A stretch of DNA of 64,000 bases from Rhodococcus sp. 4CII. Its GTDB lineage: Bacteria; Actinomycetota; Actinomycetes; Mycobacteriales; Mycobacteriaceae. Under the pieces are notes generated by a model. It worked only from the letters and a program-made list of their open reading frames with translations. It did no database searches and was not told where the DNA came from. The position numbers and the translations under genes were made by a program. Location: positions 2,852,001-2,916,000 of the forward strand of contig NZ_JACCFE010000002.1 of assembly GCF_014256275.1 (NCBI RefSeq). Direction: 5' to 3'. Positions 17,526-26,801 of the stretch are shown here, piece after piece. Within the stretch, counting starts at the first letter, position 1; every line of letters starts with the position of its first letter.

Positions 17526-18265
17526 CCGACATGCTCACCCACGAACGCGAGCACGACACCACTCCCCCCGCCGGAAACCGAATCAGGCTGGCAGTGCGCG
17601 AGGTTCGCGAGACCGCGTTCCGCGCCCTGTACGCCGCGGGAGTCGCCCCGGGCGAGGCCGGCGGCGCGGCCGACGTGGTGACCGCGATGCAACTCCATGC
17701 CCGAAACGGCATCGACACGCTCCTGGACACGATCGCCGATCTCGATTCGCCTCCCACCGACGCCACCCTGACGAGGGGACCGGGAGTCGACATCGTCGAG
17801 CGCTCGCCGAGGAGTGCCCTGCTGACGGGACCGCTGGCGGTCGATCTGGCACTGACGCAGTCGCGTCCGGTTCTCCTGCCCCGGATCGTCGATCACCACG
17901 CCGTCGCCTGGTATGCGCTGCACGCGGTCCCCCGGTCCGGCGCGTCGCTGTGGCTGATCACGCTCGACGACGGCGGGCGTCCGGCGCACGCGACGGTCGT
18001 GACGGGTGCGGGCGAGATGTACCGCAACGTGTCTCCCGTGGGACTCACAGGCGGCGGTGGAACCGTCGGTGAGTTCTGCGCAGGCACGCTCCTCCGCACG
18101 GCGCCACTCGCGGCGCACACCGCCCGCCCCGTCCACACCGCCGCCGACCGGGAGACGCGGTATCGCCACGCCGTCTCCTACGGAGTGTTCGTCGACGCCT
18201 CGACGTGGTCGCGGGCGTACGCACTCGGCAGGCGATTCCTCGTCCCGGAGGCACCTCGTGACTGA
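17522..18265 (+). CDS. Hypothetical protein, DUF3726-like
   Basis: A 247-residue protein. The N-terminal helical part (VRETAFRALYAAGVAPGEAG-type pattern, then a helix over ADVVTAMQLHA) resembles the start of malate/L-lactate dehydrogenase-family or DUF3726 proteins. The remainder, with LLPRIVDHHAVAW and GLTGGGGTVGEFCAG, is not a known catalytic site to me. It overlaps the truncated dipeptidase by 4 bases and the RidA gene by 8, so the three form one operon, probably handling an amino-acid or peptide derivative. Function is unproven. Confidence 0.6.
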   Translation: MTDMLTHEREHDTTPPAGNRIRLAVREVRETAFRALYAAGVAPGEAGGAADVVTAMQLHARNGIDTLLDTIADLDSPPTDATLTRGPGVDIVERSPRSALLTGPLAVDLALTQSRPVLLPRIVDHHAVAWYALHAVPRSGASLWLITLDDGGRPAHATVVTGAGEMYRNVSPVGLTGGGGTVGEFCAGTLLRTAPLAAHTARPVHTAADRETRYRHAVSYGVFVDASTWSRAYALGRRFLVPEAPRD

Positions 18266-18662
18266 TCGGCGTGAACTCGTCCCACACCCGGCCGGCACCG
18301 AGCGACCGTACGCACGAGCCGCGGTGTTCGCCGGCGTCGTCTGGGCCTGCGGCCAGATTCCCACCACGGCGGACGGGCAGACCCCGACCGCGATCGGTGA
18401 TCAGGTCCGGGTCGCCCTCGACAATCTGGACGCGACCCTCCGGGCATCCGGTGGCGGGCTCCACACGCTCCTGAAGCTCACGGTGTACCTGGCCGATCTC
18501 TCCGAGTTCGACGACTACAACGCCGCCTATCTCGCCAGGCTGGACGGCATTGCGCTGCCTCCGCGAACGACCGTGGAGGTCGCACGATTCCGCGGCGGCA
18601 AGCGGATCGAGATCGACGGGGTCGCGGCGGTCGACCCTCGAATTGATAAGCGCAGAGCATGA
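18258..18662 (+). CDS. RidA/YjgF-family protein
   Basis: A 134-residue RidA-fold protein. Family marks are GVVWACGQIP, the LDNLDATLRASG helix, and the LPPRTTVEV segment with the Arg that in RidA contacts the imine substrate. RidA deaminases hydrolyse reactive enamines/imines made by PLP enzymes; other subfamilies work in specific catabolic pathways. The GTG start overlaps the preceding gene. Position at the end of an operon with a dipeptidase and upstream of an MFS transporter suggests an amino-compound pathway. Confidence 0.88.
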   Translation: MTDRRELVPHPAGTERPYARAAVFAGVVWACGQIPTTADGQTPTAIGDQVRVALDNLDATLRASGGGLHTLLKLTVYLADLSEFDDYNAAYLARLDGIALPPRTTVEVARFRGGKRIEIDGVAAVDPRIDKRRA

Positions 18663-18772
18663 ATTGGTAGGAGATTGGTAATTCCGCGTAGCCGATCCGC
18701 TTCCTAATGTGGCAGCAACCACATCACGTGGGGACCAATCCTCGAGCCCACACCCCCGATGGGATACCTCAG

Positions 18773-20077
18773 ATGAACCTCGACACCACTGTCACCGCCC
18801 GATCTGGCGTCACTCTGGACAGCGCAAAACTCAACGGCTTTCATGCCAAACTCGCCCTCTTCTCCTCGGGCGGCCCCTTCCTCGACGGCTACATCCTCAG
18901 CATCATCGGCATCGCGATGGTGCAGATCCAGGCGCAGTGGGGCATGAGCGCACTGTGGGCCGGCCTCATCGGCTCGTCCGCTCTCATCGGGGTCTTCCTC
19001 GGTGGTGCCGTGTTCGGTGCGGTGACCGACCGGATCGGCCGCAAGTTGATGTACACCATCGATCTGATCGTCATCATCGTCTGCTCGGTGCTGCAATTCT
19101 TCGCGGCGGACGAGATGCAATTGTTCATACTGCGCTTGATCATCGGAATCGCAGTCGGCGCCGACTATCCGATCGCCACGGCGCTGGTGACGGAATTCGC
19201 GCCGAAGGCGTGGCGCGCGAAACTCGTCGGCGGTCTGAACGCGATGTGGTTCGTGGGGGCTACCGCCGCCGCATTCGTCGGATACCTCCTGCTCAGCAAT
19301 CCCGACGGGTGGAAGTGGATGCTGCTCTCCTCGGCGGTTCCCGCCACCTTGATCGTCGTGGCACGCACGAGCATCCCCGAGTCTCCCCGATGGTTGCTGA
19401 GCAAGGGGCGTTCCGAGGAGGCCTTGGCAGTGCTGCGCAAGACGATCGGGGCGGAGGCGACGCTGGACGACTTGCCCGACGAGGAAGGAAGTACGTCCAT
19501 TCGCGGATTGATGCGCGGAGGGTACCTGCAGCGGGTCGTGTTCATTTCGATCTTCTGGACCTGCACGATCGTGACGCTGTTCGCCATCTACGCATTCGGT
19601 CCGCAGATCCTCGAACTCTTCAACCTCGGCTCCGGAAATTTGGCCCACATCGGTTACGGCCTGATCAACCTGTTCTTCCTGATCGGCAATGTCGTCGCGG
19701 TGCTGCTCGTCGATCGGCTCGGGCGACGCCCGATTCTGATCTGGGGGTTCGTGCTCTCCGGTCTCGGTTTGCTCTTCCTCGCGATCAAACCGGACGCCGG
19801 CCTGTGGGTGATCGCCTTCGCGTTCGCGATCTACGCACTGTTCAACGGCGGACCCTCCATCCTCGAATGGATCTCCCCCAACGAACTGTTCCCCACCGAG
19901 GTGCGGGCCACCGCCGTCGGCCTGTGCACGGGAATCAGCCGGATCGGCGCGGCGATCGGCACGTTCGCCACCCCGTGGGCGCTGTCCACCCTCGGACTCT
20001 CCGCCACGATGTACATCGCCGGAGTGGGCGCTCTCGTCAGCTTCCTCATGGCCCCGGAGACCCGGGGACGGATCTGA
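18773..20077 (+). CDS. MFS transporter, sugar/acid porter type
   Basis: A 434-residue transporter with twelve predicted helices. Diagnostic motifs are FDGYI-type LDGYILS in helix 1, DRIGRK in loop 2-3, the PESPRWLLSKGR motif between helices 6 and 7, DRLGRRP in loop 8-9 and the terminal PETRG. These mark the sugar/aromatic-acid porter subgroup of the major facilitator superfamily. ATG 18773 is used, since upstream residues lack hydrophobic or family character. It follows the dipeptidase-RidA operon by 110 bp and ends at a strong hairpin. The substrate is unknown. Confidence 0.9.
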   Translation: MNLDTTVTARSGVTLDSAKLNGFHAKLALFSSGGPFLDGYILSIIGIAMVQIQAQWGMSALWAGLIGSSALIGVFLGGAVFGAVTDRIGRKLMYTIDLIVIIVCSVLQFFAADEMQLFILRLIIGIAVGADYPIATALVTEFAPKAWRAKLVGGLNAMWFVGATAAAFVGYLLLSNPDGWKWMLLSSAVPATLIVVARTSIPESPRWLLSKGRSEEALAVLRKTIGAEATLDDLPDEEGSTSIRGLMRGGYLQRVVFISIFWTCTIVTLFAIYAFGPQILELFNLGSGNLAHIGYGLINLFFLIGNVVAVLLVDRLGRRPILIWGFVLSGLGLLFLAIKPDAGLWVIAFAFAIYALFNGGPSILEWISPNELFPTEVRATAVGLCTGISRIGAAIGTFATPWALSTLGLSATMYIAGVGALVSFLMAPETRGRI

Positions 20078-20114
20078 GCGACGCCGCCTCACTGCGCTGA
20101 GCGCTCCGAATAAT

Positions 20115-20150
20115 GCCGCTGCCGCCGGGTCCTGTTCCGGCGGCAGCGGC
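20115..20150 (+). terminator. Terminator of the MFS gene
   Basis: A perfect 14-bp G+C stem (GCCGCTGCCGCCGG and its complement) with an 8-nt loop, followed by GTTT, 37 bp after the MFS stop. Confidence 0.75.
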
Positions 20151-20291
20151 GTTTCGACGCCTCGTCCGCACCGGTGTCGCAGTGTTCCCCGCCACATTTA
20201 CATTGCAGTCCAACGTATTTCACGGTCCGTCGTCACGCCACCGACCGGGCGACGAAACCACTTCGCAATACGATGGGATGACAGTGGGTGC

Positions 20292-21164
20292 ATGAACGAT
20301 GCCGTGCGAGAACCCGGAGTTCACGTCAATGCGTGCGAGGCATGCGGCCGGCTGCCGCATCCGCGCCGCGTCCGTCTGGCGCTGGCGAAGCTGTGCGCCG
20401 TGTTTCCCGTCGAACTGTTGCTTCACGCCTTGGTCATTCATGTTCACGCCTCCTATCTGATCACCGTCGCGGTCCTCACCGTCACCACGACGGTGCTGGT
20501 GATCTGGGTGGTCGAACCGTCCGCGATGCGGCTCCTCGGCGGGTGGCTGCACGGCCCTCCCCGCGGTGAGCACGGCCACCTGGCGACCGGCCAGACGCTC
20601 TGGCGTATCCGTGTCCGGGTGAGCGATCGCCCGGGGCAGCTGGAATCGCTGGCCCGCAACCTCGCGGAGCTGGACGCGAACATCCTGACCGTGCACGTCC
20701 ATCACCTCGACGGCGGTTCGCTCGACGAATTGATCGTCGGGGCCTGCAGGGACACGTCACCGGACGCCCTGTCGAAGGCCGTCCGCGCCGGCGGCGGCCA
20801 CGACGTCGGTATCTGGCCCGCGTCGGCGCTCGCCCTGATCGACGGCCAGACCAAGGCGTTGACGTTGGCGACTCGGGTGGCGGCCGATCCGTCCGAACTT
20901 CCGCTGTCCATCGCGGAACTCCTCGGTGCCCAGTACGTCGATTCGCGTGTGAGCGACCCTCCCCCAGCGGCGGCGCGGGTGGAGATCCCGACCGGTGAGG
21001 GCGAGGCACTGGTCTTCGTCCGGTCGGCGGACGAGCCGTTCACGCCCGCCGAGAACGCCCGCGCCCGTCGCCTCGGTGAGCTGGCGCAGAAGATCCGGGG
21101 AATGACGGACGCTGTCGGCCCTGCTCCAGCACAATTCGCTACCGACACAACACGACTTCCGTGA
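20292..21164 (+). CDS. Membrane protein with ACT domain
   Basis: A 290-residue protein. Two hydrophobic helices near the N-terminus (about residues 30-50 and 55-75: LHALVIHVHASYLITVAVL, VLVIWVVEPSAM) are followed by an ACT domain (about 102-170: RIRVRVSDRPGQLESLARNL, then ILTVHVHHLDGG). ACT domains bind amino acids to regulate attached enzymes. The C-terminal 100 residues hold no recognised enzyme (an acetyltransferase-like fold is possible). A membrane-tethered amino-acid sensor is an inference. It is a single-gene unit. Confidence 0.75.
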   Translation: MNDAVREPGVHVNACEACGRLPHPRRVRLALAKLCAVFPVELLLHALVIHVHASYLITVAVLTVTTTVLVIWVVEPSAMRLLGGWLHGPPRGEHGHLATGQTLWRIRVRVSDRPGQLESLARNLAELDANILTVHVHHLDGGSLDELIVGACRDTSPDALSKAVRAGGGHDVGIWPASALALIDGQTKALTLATRVAADPSELPLSIAELLGAQYVDSRVSDPPPAAARVEIPTGEGEALVFVRSADEPFTPAENARARRLGELAQKIRGMTDAVGPAPAQFATDTTRLP

Positions 21165-21197
21165 CAGATCGTCAATCTGTTTGACATACTTGAACTA

Positions 21198-21737
21198 ATG
21201 ACTATCCAGACAACGCTCGACGGCTTTCACAAGGATGCGATCTCGATGCGAGACAACCGGTCCACAGCCTCCGCCCTGCAGCTCTACTGCGCTTTTCGGC
21301 AGCACCATCCGCGCAGCGTAATCCCCTCCGACTACGTCACCGAGTGCGGATTCCGACTGGGACGGTGGCAGGACCGGCAGCGCGTGGCGCGCATGCTGGG
21401 CACCCTGCCGCCCCAACGCATCCAGCAACTCGATGCGATCGGATTTCTCTGGAGCGACGACGCGGTCCCCCTTCCCGCAGTGTCACCGGCCGACGGCAAG
21501 CGGCGACGCATGCTCACCGCCATCGCCGCATACCGCGAAGAGCACGGCAATGCACTCGTTCCCGCGAACTACGTCACCCCCGACGGTGAACAGGTGGGTC
21601 AGTGGCTCTACCGGGCCGTGAAGAAGTGGCGAGCGGATGCGCTGCCGGACGACGAGCGTCGTCCCCTCGCCGTTCTCGGGGTGTCCCCCGGTCCACGACC
21701 GCGTGGTCCGCGAACGTCGGCACAGCGCGCCGGATAG
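21198..21737 (+). CDS. Stand-alone helicase-associated (HA) domain protein
   Basis: A 179-residue protein with two copies of the helicase-associated domain. The first (about residues 26-77) has YCAFRQHHP, SVIPSDYVTECGFRLGRW, then QLDAIGFLW. The second (about 96-150) has AYREEHGNALVPANYVTPDG and GQWLY. HA repeats are three-helix, nucleic-acid-binding-type modules normally found in strings at the end of phage or plasmid helicases. Here no helicase is present in or near the gene, so the protein may be a helicase-tail remnant or a free DNA-binding protein. Confidence 0.75.
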   Translation: MTIQTTLDGFHKDAISMRDNRSTASALQLYCAFRQHHPRSVIPSDYVTECGFRLGRWQDRQRVARMLGTLPPQRIQQLDAIGFLWSDDAVPLPAVSPADGKRRRMLTAIAAYREEHGNALVPANYVTPDGEQVGQWLYRAVKKWRADALPDDERRPLAVLGVSPGPRPRGPRTSAQRAG

Positions 21738-21752
21738 GAAGCCCCGCCCCCG

Positions 21753-22508
21753 TCAGACGCCGTCGGGTGCCAGGACGATGTCGAAACGCGCCCGCGCCCA
21801 GGAACGGTCCCCCAGATCGCGGCCGTCCGGCGTCGGTGTGCCGCACGGACCGGGAACGCCCGGTGGCTTCGAGCATCGTGCCGACCGGCCCGTCGTGCGG
21901 GATGGGGTACGGCACCGGCGTCAGGCCCCAGAACCGGTACCGGCCGTTGTCGTCGGCGAACAGGTGCGCTCGTCCGGCAACGCGTTCGTTGCCGTATTGC
22001 ACGTCGTAGAAACCGTCCTCGTCGCACTCCCACACCTCGATGCGCGCACCCGCCACTGGTTGCCGTCCGTATCGGTGACGGTGCCTTCGACCCAGCACGG
22101 TTGACCGGATGCGCCGCCTGCGATGTCACCGCCGAGCGGGATCTCGGGGGCGTCGTCGACGAAGAAGGGGCCGAAGACGGTGGCGTCGGTGGCTCCCTTG
22201 TAGGCCCGGTTGTTGACGGCGATGGTCTGCATGGAGGCACCGAGTACGTCGGAGAGCAGGACGAATTCCTGCCGCCGCGCGTCGGTGATGTGCCCGGCGG
22301 CGGTGAGGAACTCGATGGCGGTGTTCCATTCCACCTCCGTCAGACGCACGTCACGGATGAACGCATGCAGGTGCCGGGTCAGCGACTGCATGAGTTCCTT
22401 CAGCCGCGGATCGGGAGTGTGGTCGAACGAGGCGACAACAGTGGCGACGAGTTCGTCCGCGAGCGCACGCTGTTCCGGGCTGATCGGTTCGGCGATTTCG
22501 GTCGTCAT
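21753..22508 (-). pseudogene. Broken intradiol (hydroxyquinol 1,2-type) dioxygenase
   Basis: The N-terminal half is intact: RHLHAFIRDVRLTEVEW, FLTAAGHITDARRQEF, DVLGAS, and the PPFFV-type GPFFVDDAPEIPLGGD. A frameshift near 22060 then moves homology (GARIEVWECDEDGFYDVQY) to another frame. A third frame carries the tail (DLGDRSWARARFDIVLAP, stop at 21753). The stretch with the two iron His ligands (normally PAHLHF...) is deleted. The enzyme opens hydroxyquinol between its hydroxyls to maleylacetate; this copy is dead. It lies directly after the equally broken maleylacetate reductase. Confidence 0.8.
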
Positions 22509-22522
22509 GGTGGGCATTCCTT

Positions 22523-23264
22523 TCACAGTGCCGGGTTTCGCCTGCCTGGGCCGCACGCAGGCGTGCGTCGAGGTCGGTGGCCGTCACCGGCTGGGGGTTC
22601 GAGTCGGGGACGTACGGCAGGACCAATTCGACGGCCTCGGGAATCTGCGTCTCGTCGAACCCGAAGTCCTTCAGGGCCTGCGGGGCGTCGAGTGTCTCCC
22701 GCAGCGCATTCAGTCCAGCGACGGCGGTGCCGAATGCGGCGGCGATCCTCCGCTCCGCGTCGGGGGCGGCGGGAGCGTTGAAGGCGAGCACGTACGGCAG
22801 GACCCGTCGCATGGGTTTGAGCGTGAGGCAGGTTGTACGCGCCGCCGAGAACGTGGCAGATCTTGTGATCCAGCCCCGATCCGGCGGAGGCGTCGGGACG
22901 GTGTGGGGTGCCCACATCGAGTCGATGCAGTGGGCCATGCCGTTGTGTCCGGACGCCACCGACAATTCCACCGGCAGCGACAGGGTCAGCTGCGCGTCGT
23001 AGATGACGGTGCCGGGCAGCACCCGGTCGTCGAACCACCGCCTATACACACCAGCAGGTCGACCGAGTTCTGCGTCGCCACCGCCCGGGCCGCCTCGGCG
23101 TGGGCGATCGGGACGTGCGGGGCCACGTCGTCGTGGAAGACGGCCACGTCGATGCGACTTGTGACCTCCTCCGCGAGCGAGGATTCGGATCCCGACGCGA
23201 TGACCATGACACGTCCGGACCCGAACAGCACCCGCTGTCCGAAGGTCACATGATCGAAGCGCAT
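22523..23264 (-). pseudogene. Broken maleylacetate reductase
   Basis: Starts normally (MRFDHVTFGQRVLFGSG) and keeps the cofactor motif IGGGSTTG, then jumps frame to RVLPGTVIYDAQLTLSLPV, loses about 60 residues, and continues with an HKICHVLGGAYNLPHA-type metal segment and an APDAERRIAAAFG tail. Compared with the usual 350 residues, about 100 are missing and at least three frameshifts exist. The intact enzyme reduces maleylacetate to 3-oxoadipate. Adjacent dioxygenase debris shows a whole hydroxyquinol branch was lost. Confidence 0.82.
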
Positions 23265-23464
23265 GTTCGTGGGGGCAGTTCCCTTCATCGGATCGCGACC
23301 GGGGTGCGACCAGCACCCCCGACGCCCTACGGGCCGGATCGCCATCCAGAACCTGAACCTGCAGCTCGTGGCACCCGGGTTGAAGGGCCACCAGCTACCA
23401 AGATTATGGGCATTCGGGACGTCCGCACCGAGCGCCCCTGCGGTGGTCGGGTAAGTTTCCGCGC

Positions 23465-23989
23465 ATGAATGCCGCATCGTGGGTGACCGTCGGGACTACG
23501 GTGCTGGCCGGCGCTGTCGCGGTCGTCGCGTGGCGGAAGGCGAGCCGTGCCGATCAGGCGAGGCTCCGGGCCGAGGCCGAGCGGGACGCGGCGCTGGAGC
23601 AGGTCGCGGCGCTGACGCAGCTGGTCGAGGCCGCCCGGCCGGCCATCCCACCGAACATCGACTTCGACGTTCTGCGCATCCGCGGTCCGGTCGACCGGTT
23701 CCGGCTCCGCAATGTGGGAGCCGGAACCGCGACGAACGTGCGGTTCGTGATCGACCCGGCAGAAGAAGAAAACCGGCGCATCCCGACGCCGCAGTGGCGC
23801 CAGGACGGACCGGTGACCCTCCCGCCGACCGGGTGGGCAGACTTCTCCGCGAGCGCCCTGTCTCCCGTCGCCGGCGTCTGGCGAATGGTGTTCCCGGCAT
23901 TCGTCACCGTGATCTGCGACGAAGTAGGCACTCCGCGACGCATCGATTTGCCGACGAAGGTCGTCGCCGAAGGCGACGTGACCGGCTGA
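23465..23989 (+). CDS. Hypothetical membrane-anchored protein
   Basis: A 174-residue protein. Residues 5-25 (SWVTVGTTVLAGAVAVVAW) form one membrane helix, residues 27-58 a short Arg/Glu/Ala coiled coil (ADQARLRAEAERDAALEQ), and the rest a beta-rich domain (FRLRNVGAGTATNVRF is an Ig-like/CARDB-type strand pattern). The topology is probably cytosolic after the helix. I recognise no family. It stands alone between the decayed reductase and the convergent MFS gene. Confidence 0.6.
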   Translation: MNAASWVTVGTTVLAGAVAVVAWRKASRADQARLRAEAERDAALEQVAALTQLVEAARPAIPPNIDFDVLRIRGPVDRFRLRNVGAGTATNVRFVIDPAEEENRRIPTPQWRQDGPVTLPPTGWADFSASALSPVAGVWRMVFPAFVTVICDEVGTPRRIDLPTKVVAEGDVTG

Positions 23990-24037
23990 ACACCGAGTAG
24001 CCCGGCCGCGGTATGGGATTCGGTTGCGCCGGCGCCG

Positions 24038-25237
24038 TCAGACCGGCACCACCACCGGATCCTCCTCGGCCTGCTGGTCTTTCGACCGTCGGTCGAGCGC
24101 GGTAGCGACACCGAGAACGCCGAGCGCGGCGACGGTGAGGGCCGCTCCCATCCAGATCGGGGACGTGAAGCCGAGTCCGGCGGCGATGGTGATGCCGCCG
24201 AGCCACGCCCCGAGCGCGTTGCCCACGTTGAAGGCGGCGATGTTCGCACCGGACGCCATGGTCGGGGCCTGTGCCGCGTAGTTCATGATGCGCATCTGCA
24301 GTCCGGGGACGGTCGCGAAACCGAACGCGCCCATGAAGAACAGGGCACCGATCGTCATCGGTTTGCTGCCCGCGGCAAGTGCGAATACGACGAGCACGAC
24401 CGTGAGCACGGCGAGGATCGTCATCAGAGTGCGGGTGAGCGCCCTGTCCGCGGCGCGTCCACCGAGGAAGTTGCCGACGAACAGGCCGCCGCCGAAGAGG
24501 ACGAGGAGCCACGGGACGCTGCTGGATGCGAATCCGCCAACCTCGGTGAGCGTGAACGCGATGTACGTGAAGGCGCCGAACATGCCGCCGAATCCGAGGA
24601 TCGTGACCACGATCGAGAACCACACCTGAGGAGACCGGAAGGCCCGCAATTCGTTCCGCAGACCGCCTGATTTCGGCGCGTCCTCGGTACGGGACATCGA
24701 TGGCACGAGCGTCGCGATACCGATCAGAGCCACGACGCCGATCACCGTGATGGCCCAGAACGTGGACCGCCACCCGAACTGCTGGCCGAGGAACGTGCCG
24801 AACGGGACGCCGAGCACGTTGGCGACCGTCAGTCCCGCGAACATCGTCGCGATGGCGCCGGCCCGCTTGCTCGCGGGCACGAGGTCGGCGGCGAGCACCG
24901 AGCCGATGCCGAAGAACGCGCCGTGGCACAGAGCCGCGAGGACGCGTCCGCCCATCATGACCTCGTAGGTCGGGGCCAGGGCCGACAGCAGATTGCCGCC
25001 GATGAACAGCACCATCAACGCCTGGAGAATACGTTTGCGATCGAAGCGGGTGACCGCTGCGGTGATGACGATCGCCCCGACGGCGACCGAGAGGGCATAG
25101 CCCGAGATGAGGTAACCGGCCACCGACTCGCTCACCTGGAAATCGGCCGACACCTCCGGCAGCAACCCCATGATGACGAATTCGGTGAGACCGATCCCGA
25201 AGCCGCCCATTGCGAGGGCGAGCAGACCCAGTGGCAT
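24038..25237 (-). CDS. MFS drug/sugar efflux transporter (AraJ/YdhP type)
   Basis: A 399-residue transporter with twelve helices. It starts with the efflux-type GIGLTEFVIMGLLPEVS signature of the DHA1 subgroup; motif A appears as TRFDRKRIL and motif C in LTVANVLGVPFGTFLG. Such pumps export sugars, drugs or metabolites. ATG 25237 is used because AAGGAG lies 11 nt upstream. It is divergent from a MarR regulator 153 bp away, the classic repressor-pump pair. Confidence 0.9.
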   Translation of the reverse strand: MPLGLLALAMGGFGIGLTEFVIMGLLPEVSADFQVSESVAGYLISGYALSVAVGAIVITAAVTRFDRKRILQALMVLFIGGNLLSALAPTYEVMMGGRVLAALCHGAFFGIGSVLAADLVPASKRAGAIATMFAGLTVANVLGVPFGTFLGQQFGWRSTFWAITVIGVVALIGIATLVPSMSRTEDAPKSGGLRNELRAFRSPQVWFSIVVTILGFGGMFGAFTYIAFTLTEVGGFASSSVPWLLVLFGGGLFVGNFLGGRAADRALTRTLMTILAVLTVVLVVFALAAGSKPMTIGALFFMGAFGFATVPGLQMRIMNYAAQAPTMASGANIAAFNVGNALGAWLGGITIAAGLGFTSPIWMGAALTVAALGVLGVATALDRRSKDQQAEEDPVVVPV

Positions 25238-25390
25238 CGCAGCCACTCCTTTCGTACAGATTGGAAACAAGCGCACTGGCTCGAATACCGCGTGTGCAGT
25301 AATTGCAGACGCGTCATAAATAGTTGCATACGCCTGCTATGTGCGCAAGCTGGTATTCTGGCTTCGCGTACGTATTCACGGGAGGTGGCC

Positions 25391-25834
25391 ATGGCAGTCG
25401 CTGACGACGCCGTCGAGATCCGGTCGCAGGGATGGCGCACACTCGCAGCCCTGCACGGACTGCTCGAGGCGGAACTCGAGCGGGCTCTGCAGCGAGGCCA
25501 CGACCTCTCGGTGGTCGAGTACACGGTGCTCGACGCGCTCAGCCGCCAGGACGGCTGGCACATGCGCATGGCCCAGCTCGCCCGCGCGGCGGCACTGAGC
25601 AGCAGCGCCACCACCAGGCTGGTGAACCGGCTGGAGAACCGCGGACTGCTCACGCGCATTCTCTGCGACGACGATCGTCGCGGGATCTACACAGAGCTCA
25701 CACCCGCAGGCCGGGCCGCATTGGACGAGGCGCGTCCCACCCACGACGCCACCCTGGAGTCGGCCCTGGACCGGGCCGCCGAGATTCCCGAGCTCGCCCA
25801 CCTCGCCCGCGCCCTGCACGAGCTCCCCGCGTAG
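25391..25834 (+). CDS. MarR-family regulator
   Basis: A 147-residue winged-helix repressor. The recognition region is MAQLARAAALSSSATTRLVNRLENRGLL and the wing DDDRRGIYTELTPAG, in the order of MarR proteins. GGAGGTGGCC precedes the ATG. It is divergent from the MFS efflux gene, whose promoter it most likely represses until a phenolic or drug ligand binds. It converges with the ectoine hydroxylase gene. Confidence 0.9.
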   Translation: MAVADDAVEIRSQGWRTLAALHGLLEAELERALQRGHDLSVVEYTVLDALSRQDGWHMRMAQLARAAALSSSATTRLVNRLENRGLLTRILCDDDRRGIYTELTPAGRAALDEARPTHDATLESALDRAAEIPELAHLARALHELPA

Positions 25835-25850
25835 GTGAGTGCCGCTCCGG

Positions 25851-26765
25851 TCAGGACAGGGGTGTGAAGTCGCGTGACGCGATGTACTCTGGCCGCGGAC
25901 GCGGCGCCGCGAACGGCTCGACGAGCGTGTTCTCGACACTGTTGAACACCAGGAAGAGGTTCGACCGCGGGTAGGGCGTGATGTTGTTGCCCGACCCGTG
26001 CATGACGTTGGAGTCGAACCACAGCGCGGTGCCGGCCGCACCGGTGAACTGGTCGATCCCGAACTCCGCGGCCATCCGGGTCACGTCCTCCCGACGCGGA
26101 ACCCCGACCTCCTGCGCGACGAGCGACGACGTGTAGTTGTCGTCAGGGGTGGCGCCGACGCACTGGACGAACCGCGTGTGCGAACCGGGCATCACCATCA
26201 GCGACCCGTTGAACGGGTAGTTCTCGGTGAGCGTGATCGAGCAGCTGACGGCCCGCGGAGCGGGGAGACCGTCCTCTGCGTGCCAGGTCTCGAAGTCCGA
26301 GTGCCAGTAGAAGCCGGTGCCTTTGAAACCGGGCATCGAGTTGATCCGGCTCTGATGGATGTAGACGTCGGAGCCGAGCAGTTGGCGTGCGCGGTCGAGA
26401 ATACGGCCGTCGCGGATCAGTTCGGCAACCACGTCGCTGCGCCGGTGCACGTCGAAGACGGAGCGGACCTCGTCGGTGCCGCGTTCGGTGATGACGCGCC
26501 CGCTGTCGCGCATGGCCGGATCCCGGGACAGCCGGTCGAGTTCCTCCCGGCAGGACATCACTTCGCCCGCATCCAGGACGTTCTCGAGGACTGTGTAGCC
26601 GCGGGATTCGTGTCCGGCGACGGCCGCCGCATCGAAGGGCCCGTCCGCGGGCCTCCCCCACACGGCCGGTTCGTTGCGTTGGAGCATCGACGGCTCGGCG
26701 GCGATCCGAGTCGGGTAGCGATCGTGACGGTTGGTGTCTCCTTGAACCTCAGCTACCTGAGTCAT
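25851..26765 (-). CDS. ectD: Ectoine hydroxylase-type dioxygenase
   Basis: A 304-residue Fe(II)/2-oxoglutarate dioxygenase. The EctD signature is nearly perfect: GFYWHSDFETWHAEDGLP (about residues 151-168), giving iron ligands His155 and Asp157. The third ligand is His256 in MHGSGNN, and an Arg for 2-oxoglutarate lies in YPRSNLFLVFN. EctD turns the compatible solute ectoine into 5-hydroxyectoine. No ectABC genes lie in the window; instead it ends an operon of two racemase-like genes and a GntR regulator. It may act on imported ectoine or on a related cyclic amidine. Substrate unproven in this context. Confidence 0.85.
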   Translation of the reverse strand: MTQVAEVQGDTNRHDRYPTRIAAEPSMLQRNEPAVWGRPADGPFDAAAVAGHESRGYTVLENVLDAGEVMSCREELDRLSRDPAMRDSGRVITERGTDEVRSVFDVHRRSDVVAELIRDGRILDRARQLLGSDVYIHQSRINSMPGFKGTGFYWHSDFETWHAEDGLPAPRAVSCSITLTENYPFNGSLMVMPGSHTRFVQCVGATPDDNYTSSLVAQEVGVPRREDVTRMAAEFGIDQFTGAAGTALWFDSNVMHGSGNNITPYPRSNLFLVFNSVENTLVEPFAAPRPRPEYIASRDFTPLS

Positions 26766-26801
26766 TGCCCCTCCTCGGCACTTACCTCTACTTGGCTGTC
26801 G

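Noticed and set aside
23270..23460. Further upstream piece of the decayed hydroxyquinol operon
   Set aside because: One leftward frame is open, but its translation shows no recognisable monooxygenase motif.
25238..25390. MarR operator in the MFS/MarR gap
   Set aside because: Partial inverted repeats exist, but none is clean enough to report as a site.
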